From assembly GCA_015655115.1 (NCBI GenBank), contig JAATFQ010000098.1, positions 1 to 54,411 of the forward strand: a stretch of DNA of 54,411 nucleotides, read 5' to 3'. Below, one piece after another: positions 9,396-19,305 of this stretch (the first letter of the stretch is position 1; each line of letters begins with the position of its first letter). The stretch is from Sphingobacteriales bacterium (GTDB lineage Bacteria > Bacteroidota > Bacteroidia > Sphingobacteriales > Sphingobacteriaceae). The notes under the pieces are model-generated. The model saw only the letters and a program-made list of their open reading frames with translations, made no database searches and was not told the DNA's origin. The translations under genes were made by a program, and so were the position numbers.

Positions 9396-10883
9396 CTATA
9401 GTGTTACTCCTGTTTTAAAAATTGCGATCTCGCGGAAACCTGATTTCTCATGATGTGCTTTTTCGCCGCTGGCAACGCCAACTATTTTAGTGACAAACTC
9501 TTCAAGAGCTTCATCGAATGTTTTGTCTTCTGCAAGGGGCCCTGCATTGTAGTCGATCCAATGGGGTTTTCTCGAAGCAAGATCAGAATTCGTAGCAATT
9601 TTCAATGTAGGGATAAAACTTCCGAAAGGTGTACCACGTCCTGTGGTAAACAATACGATATGGCATCCAGAGGCACCCAATGCTGTAGTCGCCACCAGAT
9701 CGTTGCCCGGTGCACTTAGCAGGTTCAAGCCTTTAGTTTTTAAACGCTCACCGTATTTAAGTACGTCTACCACATTAGCGATTCCGCCTTTCTGCGTACA
9801 GCCCAATGATTTATCCTCCAGAGTCGAAATACCACCTGCTTTGTTACCTGGAGAAGGATTTTCATAAATAGGCTGCTTTAGGTCAATAAAATATTGCTTA
9901 AAGTCATTAATCAAATGCACAGTCTTATCAAATACCTGTTCGTTTACGCAACGATCCATCAGGATAGTTTCTGCACCAAACATTTCAGGCACTTCAGTTA
10001 AGATTGTTGTTCCTCCCTGGCTGATCAGAAAATCAGAGAAATAGCCCACCAGCGGATTCGCGGTAATACCCGACAGACCATCAGAGCCACCGCATTTCAG
10101 TCCCACTTTCAATTCGGAAATAGGGATAGGTTCTCTCCTGTCTTTACGTACCTGAGCATAGATTTCCTTTAACAGTTCTATACCGGCTTCAACTTCGTCA
10201 CCCACCTTCTGGCTTGAAAGAAACTTGATACGTTCTTTATTGTAATCACCCAGTCCAGTTTCGAACTCGTCGATACGATTGTTCTCACATCCCAATCCGA
10301 GGACAAGCACACCGCCGGCATTTGGGTGCAAAGCAATATCAGATAAAATTGCACGCGTATTTTCGTGGTCATCACCTAATTGTGAACATCCGTAACTGTG
10401 TTTAAACACTTCCAGTCCGTCGATATCATCAGGATTAACTTCAGCTTTAAACTCGCGGATAATCTGTTCTGCAATACCATTTACACAACCTACAGTAGGT
10501 ACAATCCATATTTCATTACGGATACCCACTTCACCACTTTTACGGCGGTAGCCGTTAAAAGTAAGGTTGCGCTGAGGGTGAGTCAATTCATGCAAAGCAG
10601 GGTGGTATGCATAGTCGTACACTTCACCAAGCTTCGTTCTTACATTTTGAACATGTACATGCTCGCCCTTTTTTATAGCTGCAGTAGCTTTTCCAATAGG
10701 GTATCCATATTTTAAAACATCACCTCCTTCAGCGATATCAACAATGGCTATTTTGTGTCCACGCTCAATGTCGTTTAACAGTTCAATAGTCTCTCCCTCT
10801 ACGTCTACCACTTCCCCTTTGTTGAAGTTCCTTAATGCGATAACCACATTATCACGCGAATGAATTTTAATTATCTCTTTCAT
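9396..10883 (-). CDS. uxaA: Altronate dehydratase
   Basis: D-altronate dehydratase removes water from D-altronate to give 2-keto-3-deoxygluconate in the galacturonate pathway. The 495-residue product has the full two-part family structure: an N-terminal SAF-type domain (about 1-95, NVVIALRNFNKGEVVDVEG, YGYPIGKATAAI) and a large altronate/galactarate dehydratase domain (about 105-495). The latter has the conserved Cys-containing motifs FKHSYGCSQLGDDH, LGLGCENN, LKCGGSDGLSGITANP and SLGCTQKGG. It lies 41 bases behind uxaB on the same strand and is followed by a strong terminator. UxaC (uronate isomerase), KdgK and KdgA are not in the window. Confidence 0.95.
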   Translation of the reverse strand: MKEIIKIHSRDNVVIALRNFNKGEVVDVEGETIELLNDIERGHKIAIVDIAEGGDVLKYGYPIGKATAAIKKGEHVHVQNVRTKLGEVYDYAYHPALHELTHPQRNLTFNGYRRKSGEVGIRNEIWIVPTVGCVNGIAEQIIREFKAEVNPDDIDGLEVFKHSYGCSQLGDDHENTRAILSDIALHPNAGGVLVLGLGCENNRIDEFETGLGDYNKERIKFLSSQKVGDEVEAGIELLKEIYAQVRKDRREPIPISELKVGLKCGGSDGLSGITANPLVGYFSDFLISQGGTTILTEVPEMFGAETILMDRCVNEQVFDKTVHLINDFKQYFIDLKQPIYENPSPGNKAGGISTLEDKSLGCTQKGGIANVVDVLKYGERLKTKGLNLLSAPGNDLVATTALGASGCHIVLFTTGRGTPFGSFIPTLKIATNSDLASRKPHWIDYNAGPLAEDKTFDEALEEFVTKIVGVASGEKAHHEKSGFREIAIFKTGVTL

Positions 10884-10924
10884 ATTTGATGTTTCTTATT
10901 GTATTAAATCGTTCCTATAACCCA

Positions 10925-12370
10925 CTAAACTGTCTCAACAGCTTTCTTCATACCATCCTTGGTGATGGCAATCAAATGTTTAGTTACCGACTGGGTTAAG
11001 CCTGGAATAGTATTCAGGTCTAACTTCCAGTTTTTTTCGTAGCCTAATACCTCTTTGACCATACCTTCAACAGAAGCATCACTGCCATCATACCTGCGCC
11101 ATACTCCGTTCAATAATTCAATAATTGCGGCATCATCGTTCAGGGCAATAGTTTCCCCGCCTCTTTTACCTCTATAAAATGCAATAGTCGCTGCCAGTGA
11201 GAAAGCCAGTTTCTCAGGTATTTCGCCTTTTCTTTTTACATATTCCAGAATTGAAGGCAACACCCTTGTTTCAAATTTCGGGAACGAATTCAGAGAAATA
11301 CTCATCAGCAAATGCTTGATATAAGGATTTCTGAACCTGTCGATCACTTCTCCGGCAAATTTCTCCAGTTCCTCTTTAGAAAGGTCAAGCGTAGGGATAA
11401 TCTCATCAAAAATTGCGGATTTGATAAATTTACCAACTACAGGGTGTTCAACAGCTTCTCTCACGGTATCTATACCATAAAGATAAGCAACGGGTACCAG
11501 TGTAGTATGGGCACCATTCAATATTCTTACCTTACGTGTACGGTATGGTGTTAAATCTTTAACATACAACACATCAAGCCCGATAGAAGGGAAAGGAAGT
11601 TCTTTCTCCAGTTCTTCAGGTCCTTCAATTACCCATAAATGGAAGTGTTCACCTTCTACAACCTGTTTATCTTCATAGCCCAGCTCTGCAGTAATCTCAG
11701 CAATACGTTCTCTCGGGTATCCCGGCACAATACGGTCAACAAGCGTATTGCTAAATGTACATGCAGAGTTTATCCATGCTGCGAAATCCGCTCCGAAGTT
11801 CCATTTCTCCGCCAACTGCAATATGATTTTTTTAAGGTTCTCCCCATTTTTCTCAATCAGCTCACATGGAATGATATGCATTCCTTTCGACGGGTCACCC
11901 GCAAAAGTCTGGAATCTGTGTTTTAACCAAACAGCTAATTTAGCAGGGTAAGAGTTGGGAGGAGTTGCTGCAGGCTCATCATTTTCATCAAATGCGATAC
12001 CAGCTTCAGTAGTATTAGAGATCACGAAGCGCATCTCCGGAAGCTCAGCAGTTTTTAAATATTCTTCAAAATCAGTATAGGGATTAATTCCCCTGCTGAT
12101 TACATCAATAGTTTCATGGATACTTTCTGCTTTACCATTTTTCAAGCCTCTTAGATATAAGGTATAAAGTCCGTCCTGCTCATTAAGCATATCAACCATT
12201 CCTTTATCTATAGGCTGAACAGCAATAACTGAACCATTGAAATCTGTTTTTTTATTTAGTTCATGAAACATCCAATCTACGAAACAACGCAGAAAGTTTC
12301 CTTCTCCGAACTGGAGTACTTTTTCAGGACGGTCTACGTATCCTGAAAACACTTTTTTACTTAATTGCAT
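10925..12370 (-). CDS. uxaB: Tagaturonate reductase (altronate oxidoreductase)
   Basis: This enzyme reduces D-tagaturonate to D-altronate with NADH, the step before UxaA. I chose the ATG at 12370 ([20 protein letters not shown]), the usual N-terminus of the family, giving 481 residues; an in-frame ATG at 12406 would add 12 residues without homology. About 15-190 is the mannitol-dehydrogenase Rossmann domain ([15 protein letters not shown]). The C-terminal helical domain carries the family signature around [20 protein letters not shown]. The gene shares an operon with uxaA. I could not identify a promoter in the 246 bases between 12370 and the DUF4249 gene. Confidence 0.93.
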   Translation of the reverse strand: MQLSKKVFSGYVDRPEKVLQFGEGNFLRCFVDWMFHELNKKTDFNGSVIAVQPIDKGMVDMLNEQDGLYTLYLRGLKNGKAESIHETIDVISRGINPYTDFEEYLKTAELPEMRFVISNTTEAGIAFDENDEPAATPPNSYPAKLAVWLKHRFQTFAGDPSKGMHIIPCELIEKNGENLKKIILQLAEKWNFGADFAAWINSACTFSNTLVDRIVPGYPRERIAEITAELGYEDKQVVEGEHFHLWVIEGPEELEKELPFPSIGLDVLYVKDLTPYRTRKVRILNGAHTTLVPVAYLYGIDTVREAVEHPVVGKFIKSAIFDEIIPTLDLSKEELEKFAGEVIDRFRNPYIKHLLMSISLNSFPKFETRVLPSILEYVKRKGEIPEKLAFSLAATIAFYRGKRGGETIALNDDAAIIELLNGVWRRYDGSDASVEGMVKEVLGYEKNWKLDLNTIPGLTQSVTKHLIAITKDGMKKAVETV

Positions 12371-12616
12371 ATTGAAATTTATATTTGATTTTAATTCAGT
12401 TACCACACGTATTTGTCCGGATGTTATTTTAAAGTCTGATTTCCATTACCTGCATTATACGGCGTACCAATATAAAGGCAAGATTACAGACTTTAGCCTA
12501 AAATAAAGATGAATTAGCGATATATATCTATGCAATCGTTATCGGAAATATAGCATTATGCCCCTAAAATCACAGGTCAAAAAATAAGAGCCTCGAAAAC
12601 CCGCCGCTGGGCCTGC

Positions 12617-13546
12617 TTACAAATCGCTCGCTTTATACTTGCGCAAATCGATATCCGACACCGCAAAATACCCCTGGGCATTTCCGGAAACATTGCCTTC
12701 CACATTGACAGGTACTCCCGAGAAAAGGCCGTTCCAGTCGGTCTCCATAAATATAGCATACAGGTATTTTTCATAATCCTCAGAAACAGAGATCTTATAA
12801 ATGTAGATGTATTTATCTTTTTCAAGGGTAAACTCCCTTTTCAGACTGTTAAGTGGATACAATGAATTTGGAGATCCTAAAAAATGGGTATAACTATAAT
12901 ATTTTGCCTGATCGAATTTTGAAGGATCCCACAGGGAAATATCCCCATAAGCAATGTACCATTTATTGGGATTGAGATAGCCGAAAGTATGCTTTGGAAT
13001 TACACCCCTGACCGAATTATCCGACAGCACAGTAGTAGATATAGGCAAGAAATCGTCTACGATATTTACTACCTGCCGCAAAGTATCAACAGCGGTGTAA
13101 ATCTTGCTATTGTATTTAATGGTTAAAGTATAGGCTGTATTATAATTAGGATCTTTCTTGTTCGTGCCCATGTACAGGCCCGGAGAAGTTTCTTTGAAAA
13201 TGATATCAGCCTTACCATCATTAACCACTACACTAGCCTTAGTTAAAGGCTGAGGAACCGAATCGGCATTTATGGAGGGGACAGTCAGCCTGATATACTG
13301 TGAAGGCATCAGGGTATTTATTCCCCCTTCAACAGCTATCTCGTATTTTCTATTAGATTTCAGAAATGAATCATTGTCCAAAACACTTTTTTTGCAGGCG
13401 GAAACCAGCACGAGCATAGCGGTCACAAAAAGTAATGTACCGGTCTTGCGGATTCTTGAATTCAGGTAAAAAATAAGAGCAGATAAAAACCGGCCAGGAC
13501 AACTTAAAAACAAATTAACAGCAAATAATAAACGGTTAGTATTCAT
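12617..13546 (-). CDS. DUF4249 family lipoprotein
   Basis: The start at 13546 leaves a one-base gap behind the TonB receptor stop. The product has 309 residues. The N-terminus is unusual: about 35 residues including a hydrophobic patch precede a second hydrophobic stretch with a lipobox (TAMLVLVSACKKS). The mature part (about 55-309) resembles DUF4249 (KYEIAVEGGINTL, VNDGKADIIFKETSPGLYMG, YTLTIKYNSKIYTAVDTL), a family nearly always encoded behind TonB receptors in Bacteroidota. It is probably an outer-membrane lipoprotein partner of that receptor. No enzymatic residues are known for the family. The stop is followed by about 250 bases without a gene before uxaB. Confidence 0.8.
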   Translation of the reverse strand: MNTNRLLFAVNLFLSCPGRFLSALIFYLNSRIRKTGTLLFVTAMLVLVSACKKSVLDNDSFLKSNRKYEIAVEGGINTLMPSQYIRLTVPSINADSVPQPLTKASVVVNDGKADIIFKETSPGLYMGTNKKDPNYNTAYTLTIKYNSKIYTAVDTLRQVVNIVDDFLPISTTVLSDNSVRGVIPKHTFGYLNPNKWYIAYGDISLWDPSKFDQAKYYSYTHFLGSPNSLYPLNSLKREFTLEKDKYIYIYKISVSEDYEKYLYAIFMETDWNGLFSGVPVNVEGNVSGNAQGYFAVSDIDLRKYKASDL

Positions 13547-13547
13547 A

Positions 13548-16115
13548 TTATATTCTGAAGCTGTAAGCGATCCATGGATAAAATCCAAATGCATATTGAA
13601 ATGTACTAGCCTGGATCTCAAAAGACGATGAATTCAAGTGGTAATATAATGCATTTTTGCGATCATATAAATTATATATACCTACAGAGAGCGTACTTAA
13701 GAAAGTCCGGTTTGCGGAAACCTTTGATAGAAACTGATATTGAGAAGAGATATCCAGTCTGCTGAAATCGGGAAAACGGGAAGTGTTTCTCGCTTCAAAA
13801 ATCGGAACATTTAAACCGTCATGCTGGTAATACCCAACCGGCAATGTAAGCGGTCTTCCTGTTGAATAGGTAAAAAAAGATTGAAAAGAAAGCTTGGTAT
13901 TGACGTTGTATTTAACTGTCAGTTTCACTTCATGAGGGATATCATAGTTCGCTACAAACCTTTCCCCATAATTGATATCACTAATTTTACGGTAAACTTT
14001 AGAATAGGTATAAGCCAGAGTACCCGAAAAGCCACCTGCCGTTTTACTGATTTCAGTTTCTACACCGTAGGCATTGGAAGTCCCCGACCTGAGTTGATTC
14101 ACCACATCAGGATTCCGGATTACCTGTGCATGCCCTATAAGATCTAACTGATGGTCCAGTTTCTTATAATAGGCATTCGCTGAAAAAAGAAAGTTTTCAG
14201 GAGAATAGCGGTATCCCAGTGAAAAATGATTTGACCGTTGGGGGCGGATTGAGCGGGAGGCCGGGATCCATGGCTCCAGGGAAGAAAATGCCAGTGTACT
14301 ATTTTGAATCAGCTGGAGATACTGGTAGTTAAGGTTATAGGTAATAAAGAAACGCTCATCAGGCCGCGGCAAATAATTAAAATTTATCCTGGGCTCAGGA
14401 TTTACAAAAACCTTAATATCCTCCTGTTCCAGCAGGTTACCCTGTTCATCAAATACATTACGTTTCTCCTGGGCATTCAGGAACATGCTTACCCTCAGTC
14501 CGTAGTTCAATTCAAAAGATTTGCCCAGAGAAAGTTCCTGTGAATAGTACAAGGTCGATTCCAGGGATCTATTCTTGGCAATATTAAATTCATAAGCTTC
14601 CTGATTGTACATCTCTCCAGGCCTGAACTGATGAAGGATCGACGATATCCCAAATTTGATCTGATTGGCCGGACTCCTATAGTAAGTATAATCTGCTTTT
14701 AACGTTAAATCCTTCACTGCCGTTTTCCACTGGCTCTTTTGTGAAAGCGTATCGGCATTCAGATCAAGCAAATTACTGTAATTACTAAAAATCACAGAGA
14801 TATTAGAGAATAATTTTGAGTTAAAGATATGGTTCCACCGCAGTGTTGAAGTTAGGTTACCCCAGTTATTTGAATAGTTATCTGCCGATAAAAGATTGTC
14901 TTTACCCACATAGACAGAATAAAACAAACTGTTATCCTTATCTAATTTATAGTTCACTTTAGCATTAAAGTCATAATATACCGAACTCGGATTAAACAAC
15001 TTAAACTTACTATGAAAAACATCTAAAAGACTTCTTCTGTAAGTAACGATAAATGACGCTCTATTTTTCACGAGTGGCCCTTCTACGGCTAACCGGGCCG
15101 ACATTAAACTCATGCCGCCACTAAGGTGGTATTCCTTGCTATTCCCTTCTGCCATGCGGTTTACAATTACCGAGGATAGCCTCCCTCCGAAATTTGCGGG
15201 CATATAATCCCGGTAAACCTGTATATTATTCGTCGCATCAGGATTGAATATGGAAACAAGGCCATATAAATGAGAAGGATTGTAGACAATCGCTTCATCA
15301 AGCAATATTAGATTCTGGTCCGCATTTCCACCTCTTATAAAAAGCCCCGAACTGCCTTCTGTTATAGCTTTAATACCATTTTCCATTTGCAACTTTTTCA
15401 GAACATCTATTTCTCCTGCATAATAGGCCGTATTATATATCTGTTTTTGCGAAATATTCTGGTCGTTAAATAATATTGGGTTAGGTGTTGAAGCAGAGGC
15501 ATTAACGACCACCTCTTGCAGCAAGTGTTCGGTAACAGCCAAATCGATTTCTTCCTGCAAATCTTTATTCAGATGGATATGTCCCTGCCTCGTCTGGTAG
15601 CCAACGGCTGATACCTGTACATCATAATCCCCTTCGGGGAGAGAGATAGAATAGAAACCATATTGATTGGAAGTTACCCCCGCCTTTAATAAGGGAACCT
15701 GTATTGTTGCCCCCATCAGGTCTTCCCCACTGGACTTATCAAGAATATGTCCATGGATAGTCCAGATTACAGGCTTTTTTAGAGCAATTACAAGGTCATT
15801 ACCTATAAGTGTATAGCCAAGGTTAGAGCCGAACAGTATCCTATCCAGCAATGCTCCTAACGGCATGCGTACTACGTGCAGTTCAGCACTGCGTTTCGCA
15901 CGGAGCTGATCCGGATCGAAAGCGAAGCTCACCTGAGCTTTCAGTTCAATTTTATGAAGTGTACTAATTAATGAATCAGCTATCAGATTGATCGTTATCT
16001 CCTTCTTCAGGCGATCACCATTTTGTGCATACGAATTCTTGCTGAAAAAGAATGAAATAAATAAAATAAGAATAAAAGACTGACACTTAGCGGTCCGACA
16101 AAATATATGAGCCAT
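13548..16115 (-). CDS. STN-domain TonB-dependent receptor (FecA-type transducer)
   Basis: The 855-residue product starts with a signal peptide (ILILFISFFFSKNSYAQ). About 35-110 is a secretin/TonB short N-terminal (STN) domain, the part that contacts the FecR anti-sigma factor. About 118-205 is a carboxypeptidase-regulatory-like domain (GHILDKSSGEDLMGATIQV). Next come the plug (EIDVLKKLQMENGIKAITEG, GLFIRGGNADQNLILLDEA) and the barrel, ending in AFGFYPWIAYSFRI. Its start overlaps the FecR stop by 29 bases, and the sigma/FecR/receptor order is the classic trans-envelope signalling layout. The ligand is unknown; siderophores or glycans are possible. Confidence 0.92.
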   Translation of the reverse strand: MAHIFCRTAKCQSFILILFISFFFSKNSYAQNGDRLKKEITINLIADSLISTLHKIELKAQVSFAFDPDQLRAKRSAELHVVRMPLGALLDRILFGSNLGYTLIGNDLVIALKKPVIWTIHGHILDKSSGEDLMGATIQVPLLKAGVTSNQYGFYSISLPEGDYDVQVSAVGYQTRQGHIHLNKDLQEEIDLAVTEHLLQEVVVNASASTPNPILFNDQNISQKQIYNTAYYAGEIDVLKKLQMENGIKAITEGSSGLFIRGGNADQNLILLDEAIVYNPSHLYGLVSIFNPDATNNIQVYRDYMPANFGGRLSSVIVNRMAEGNSKEYHLSGGMSLMSARLAVEGPLVKNRASFIVTYRRSLLDVFHSKFKLFNPSSVYYDFNAKVNYKLDKDNSLFYSVYVGKDNLLSADNYSNNWGNLTSTLRWNHIFNSKLFSNISVIFSNYSNLLDLNADTLSQKSQWKTAVKDLTLKADYTYYRSPANQIKFGISSILHQFRPGEMYNQEAYEFNIAKNRSLESTLYYSQELSLGKSFELNYGLRVSMFLNAQEKRNVFDEQGNLLEQEDIKVFVNPEPRINFNYLPRPDERFFITYNLNYQYLQLIQNSTLAFSSLEPWIPASRSIRPQRSNHFSLGYRYSPENFLFSANAYYKKLDHQLDLIGHAQVIRNPDVVNQLRSGTSNAYGVETEISKTAGGFSGTLAYTYSKVYRKISDINYGERFVANYDIPHEVKLTVKYNVNTKLSFQSFFTYSTGRPLTLPVGYYQHDGLNVPIFEARNTSRFPDFSRLDISSQYQFLSKVSANRTFLSTLSVGIYNLYDRKNALYYHLNSSSFEIQASTFQYAFGFYPWIAYSFRI

Positions 16116-17079
16116 TAACTCTTGTTACATTACACTGCAAAGATGCAGAAATAACCGACATTACACTATCCAAATCATGATAATGTAGTTTCGCTGTTAA
16201 CTTTCTATTTTTCAGTGCATCTCCATTAATGGTTATAGTCCTTTGGTAAACATCCTCTAATTGTACAGCAACATCTTTAAAAGGTACTTCATTAAATAGA
16301 AATTCCTTGTCAACCCAGGCCTTATAATTTAAATTGTTATTATTGATCGATTTTAACTCTTCAGATTTTAGGTCATAAAGTCCCATCTGACCCTTTTTAA
16401 GAATCACCTGCTTATTTGATTGTACATGCCTCAAAGCCACTGAGCCATTTTCAACCACGATCGAAATATGATTAGTATTTCTTGCCACATTAAAACTAGT
16501 ACCGATGTCCTTTGCATCAACCTTGCCCATTTCCACTACAAACTGGGAGGCGTAGTGCTTAATTACATGGATAAAGACTTCACCTTTCAATAGTTCAAGC
16601 TTTCTGTTCGCTATAAAGCCGTCCTTTTTATATCTGATGGTAGTAGCGGCCTTTAGGCTGACTTCAGTTCCATCAGGCAATGTAATGGCAGTCATGGGAT
16701 TATTCTCCGTATTAACCACCATATATCTGCTGTTGTTATAAAAGTAAAGCCCAACAAATAAAAACATCAGAACCACAGCTGCAATTTTGTACCAGTAAAA
16801 GTTATTGTCAGTTTTGACAGCTACAGGATTGTCTGCAGACTGCATCTCCAATTTTTCATTCAGGGCTTCCCAGGACGACTCAACAGCATACTGGTGCCGA
16901 TCATTAATTTTATCTAATGATATCTGCACCTTCAGGTATTCCTGGAAAATACGCTCATTCTCTTCGTCTTCATTTCTCCATCTGGTCAGCAGCAGCTTAT
17001 TTTCATATGTAATTGTATCCTCCAGATCATCGATAATCAGGCTATATATCATTTCATTATTTAATTCTGATTCTTTCAT
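16087..17079 (-). CDS. FecR-type anti-sigma factor with DUF4974 domain
   Basis: The 330-residue protein has a cytoplasmic N-terminal segment (1-90) that would hold the sigma factor, one membrane helix (about 95-115, IAAVVLMFLFVGLYFY) and a periplasmic FecR domain (about 120-225, ITLPDGTEVSLKAATTIRYK and FVVEMGKVDAKDIGTSFNVA). The C-terminal DUF4974 domain (about 255-328, FNEVPFKDVAVQLEDVYQRT) binds the STN domain of the receptor. It overlaps the sigma gene by 4 bases and the receptor gene by 29 bases, so the three should be translationally coupled. When the receptor meets its ligand, FecR is expected to be cleaved and release the sigma factor. Confidence 0.93.
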   Translation of the reverse strand: MKESELNNEMIYSLIIDDLEDTITYENKLLLTRWRNEDEENERIFQEYLKVQISLDKINDRHQYAVESSWEALNEKLEMQSADNPVAVKTDNNFYWYKIAAVVLMFLFVGLYFYNNSRYMVVNTENNPMTAITLPDGTEVSLKAATTIRYKKDGFIANRKLELLKGEVFIHVIKHYASQFVVEMGKVDAKDIGTSFNVARNTNHISIVVENGSVALRHVQSNKQVILKKGQMGLYDLKSEELKSINNNNLNYKAWVDKEFLFNEVPFKDVAVQLEDVYQRTITINGDALKNRKLTAKLHYHDLDSVMSVISASLQCNVTRVNGSYILSDR

Positions 17080-17693
17080 AATTCAGCGTTACAAATTATT
17101 CCGATTAATAGAAATAGCAGGATAATAGACTCTTTATGCTGTTCAAGGTGTTCTCTCAACTTTTGGAAACCATATGTCAGGTGATTTTTTACAGTTTTAA
17201 TTGAAATATTCATTTGGGCAGCGATTTCCTGTTGCTTCAACTTTCCAAATCGGCTTAAATACATGACCTGCCTGCATTTTTCAGGCAGCAATTCCAGTGC
17301 ACTTTCTAAACCTTTCAGCAATGCTTCTTCGGCATCTTTTGTCGTTTCTTCATCAGTAAATTCCTCCTGCTCAGATATATATTTCAATCTCTTTTCCATA
17401 TCTAACTTTTCTTTTTTTATAAGGTTCAGCGATGTATTTATAATGGACTTTATCAAATAGCTCTTCAGGGAATGCTCAATCTTTAACTGTCTGCCTTTAT
17501 TCCAAATATTTATAAATACATCATGAACAATCTCTTCAGCGGCTTCCGGCCGGCCCACATACCTGTAGGCTATAGCAAACAACTGTTTGTAGTGTTGCTT
17601 ATAGAGCACCTCAAACATTTTCTTATCCTGCAGAACAATAGCGTCGATCAGGTCCGAATCTTCCTGAACATATTTTATTAGTATCGCGCTCAT
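17076..17693 (-). CDS. ECF RNA polymerase sigma factor with hydrophobic C-terminal tail
   Basis: This 205-residue protein has sigma region 2 (about 22-90, FEVLYKQHYKQLFAIAYRYV, EIVHDVFINIWNKG) and region 4 (about 132-185, LPEKCRQVMYLSRFGKLKQQ, EIAAQMNISIKTVKNHL), as in the Bacteroidota FecI-like group. The last 16-18 residues (SIILLFLLIGIICNAEL) are strongly hydrophobic, long enough for a short membrane anchor. Similar tails occur in some relatives, so this may hold the sigma factor at the membrane near FecR. It starts 13 bases behind the CHRD lipoprotein and its stop overlaps FecR by an ATGA. Confidence 0.92.
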   Translation of the reverse strand: MSAILIKYVQEDSDLIDAIVLQDKKMFEVLYKQHYKQLFAIAYRYVGRPEAAEEIVHDVFINIWNKGRQLKIEHSLKSYLIKSIINTSLNLIKKEKLDMEKRLKYISEQEEFTDEETTKDAEEALLKGLESALELLPEKCRQVMYLSRFGKLKQQEIAAQMNISIKTVKNHLTYGFQKLREHLEQHKESIILLFLLIGIICNAEL

Positions 17694-17706
17694 TTAATTG
17701 CTGTTA

Positions 17707-18180
17707 CTATTGTTGCTTTAATGTAAGGACACCTGAAATTTCGGGTGTCATGCCAGCGGTATTTACTACTACAAACCATAATCCTTTCAATAAGTTACGC
17801 TCCTGAAGAGGGTTTAATAAAAAAGATCCTGTAACTGCAACCGGAGTCTGTTCCTCGTTGTTTTTTTTATATAATTCCCTCACTAAAGTACCCACACTTC
17901 CTTTGCTACCACTTTTTAAAGCAATCAATTGAGGTGTTATATTACTATACTCAATCGAATAACTTATTTTTTTTGTATCCTCATCATAAGTTCCTTTTAA
18001 TACTGCTGTTCCCTCAGAATTACTGTTTGTACCTTTTTTATCAATCCTGGCTGTTACCACATAAACTCTTACTGGTGCCTTAATCTTCGCTTCATCAGTG
18101 GCAACTACCTTTTTACAAGACCACAGGTTAAATAATATCAATACAGTAATTATTTGTAGTATATATTTCTTTAGCTTCAA
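17707..18180 (-). CDS. CHRD-domain-like lipoprotein
   Basis: The 157-residue product has a lipoprotein signal (IITVLILFNLWSCKK, Cys about 22). Its body (about 40-157) reads like a CHRD domain: VLKGTYDEDTKKISYSIEYS, TGSFLLNPLQERNLLKGLWF and VNTAGMTPEISGVLTLKQQ. CHRD was named from chordin and is found in many Bacteroidota lipoproteins of unknown function. The only plausible start is a TTG at 18180, since no in-frame ATG precedes the signal peptide; MKLKKYI-like starts normally use ATG, so a changed start codon is possible. It lies 13 bases ahead of the sigma gene and 50 bases behind the aminotransferase gene. Confidence 0.65.
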   Translation of the reverse strand: MKLKKYILQIITVLILFNLWSCKKVVATDEAKIKAPVRVYVVTARIDKKGTNSNSEGTAVLKGTYDEDTKKISYSIEYSNITPQLIALKSGSKGSVGTLVRELYKKNNEEQTPVAVTGSFLLNPLQERNLLKGLWFVVVNTAGMTPEISGVLTLKQQ

Positions 18181-18230
18181 CCTCTTATTTTTTAAAATGA
18201 GGAGCTAAAATACATATTCTCGTTATATTC

Positions 18231-19277
18231 TTATTTTTTAAATTCGTTCATTACAGATACAACTTTTTCAATTTCTTGTTCGGTATGGTAATAAGAAATT
18301 GGTAAACTTAATGTCGTTTGGTGGATCAGGTCTGCAATAGGGTAAGATCCATTTATCTTCCCCTTCAGCGCCTGTTGGCGGTGAGGAGGAACGGGGTAAT
18401 GTATTTCTGTTTTGATTTTATTTTCAAACAGATAGGCTCTTAGTTGATCTCTTTCAGGATGTCTTACGGTATAAATATGATACACATCTTTATAATCCGC
18501 ATCAATTACCGGGCGAATAAAATCAGCTTTAAGTCCCTGCTGGTAAATCAAAGCCAGTTTTCTTTTATGTGCATTGATGGCATCAAGAAATAGAAGCTTT
18601 ACCGATAAAAAGCCTGCCTGGATCTCATCAAGCCTTGAATTAACACCTATATACTCGTTGTAATATTTCTCAAGACAGCCATAATTGCGCATAGCTTTGA
18701 TTTTTTCAATACGCTCAAGATCAGCAGTAACCAAGGCACCACCATCTCCCAAAGCCCCTAGATTTTTTGTCGGATAAAAGCTGAAGGCGCCGAATGCACC
18801 AAACGTACCAGTCATCTTTCCTTTATATAAAGCACCATGCGACTGAGCACAATCTTCAACGATTTGAAGCCCGCTTTGCTCAGCTATAGCTAAAATGGGA
18901 TCCATATCGCATGATTTACCATATAAATGAACTACCAGGATTGCTTTTGTGCGCGGAGTAATTTTCTCTTCTATTTGAGCAGGATCTATATTATATGTTT
19001 GCAGATCAGGCTCCACTAACACAGGGATCAATCCGTTGTGGTAAATGGCCAAAATTGTTGCGATATAAGTATTTGAAGGAACGATGACTTCAGAGCCTTC
19101 CGGAAAGTCAAAATATTTCAATGCCAGTACCAGCGCATCCAGTCCGGATGCCAGGCCAGCACAATAACTACTTCCGCAATAAGCAGCAAACTCCTTTTCA
19201 AATTGAGCCACCTTATTACCAAGAATGAACCAGCCTTTTTGCAGACTATCAGCAAAACTTTTCTGATAATCGTCCAT
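18231..19277 (-). CDS. DegT/DnrJ/EryC1/StrS aminotransferase, FdtB/QdtB-like sugar 3-transaminase
   Basis: This PLP enzyme would transfer an amino group to a dTDP-3-keto-6-deoxyhexose, giving dTDP-3-amino-3,6-dideoxyhexose (Fuc3N or Qui3N type). The 348-residue frame has CGSSYCAGLASGLDALVLAL, VPSNTYIATILAI, the EDCAQSHGA motif and the PLP lysine in FYPTKNLGALGDGG (about K171). The first ATG in the open frame is at 19277, but upstream codons in the same frame still read YENLYLLNKPF, typical of the family's first residues. Before these come ATG CTA TAG at 19319-19311. So the native start was probably the ATG at 19319, blocked by a TAG at codon 3. Starting at 19277 loses about a dozen N-terminal residues, which may be tolerated. 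Confidence 0.88.
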   Translation of the reverse strand: MDDYQKSFADSLQKGWFILGNKVAQFEKEFAAYCGSSYCAGLASGLDALVLALKYFDFPEGSEVIVPSNTYIATILAIYHNGLIPVLVEPDLQTYNIDPAQIEEKITPRTKAILVVHLYGKSCDMDPILAIAEQSGLQIVEDCAQSHGALYKGKMTGTFGAFGAFSFYPTKNLGALGDGGALVTADLERIEKIKAMRNYGCLEKYYNEYIGVNSRLDEIQAGFLSVKLLFLDAINAHKRKLALIYQQGLKADFIRPVIDADYKDVYHIYTVRHPERDQLRAYLFENKIKTEIHYPVPPHRQQALKGKINGSYPIADLIHQTTLSLPISYYHTEQEIEKVVSVMNEFKK

Positions 19278-19305
19278 AAAAGGTTTATTCAGCAGGTACA
19301 GGTTT

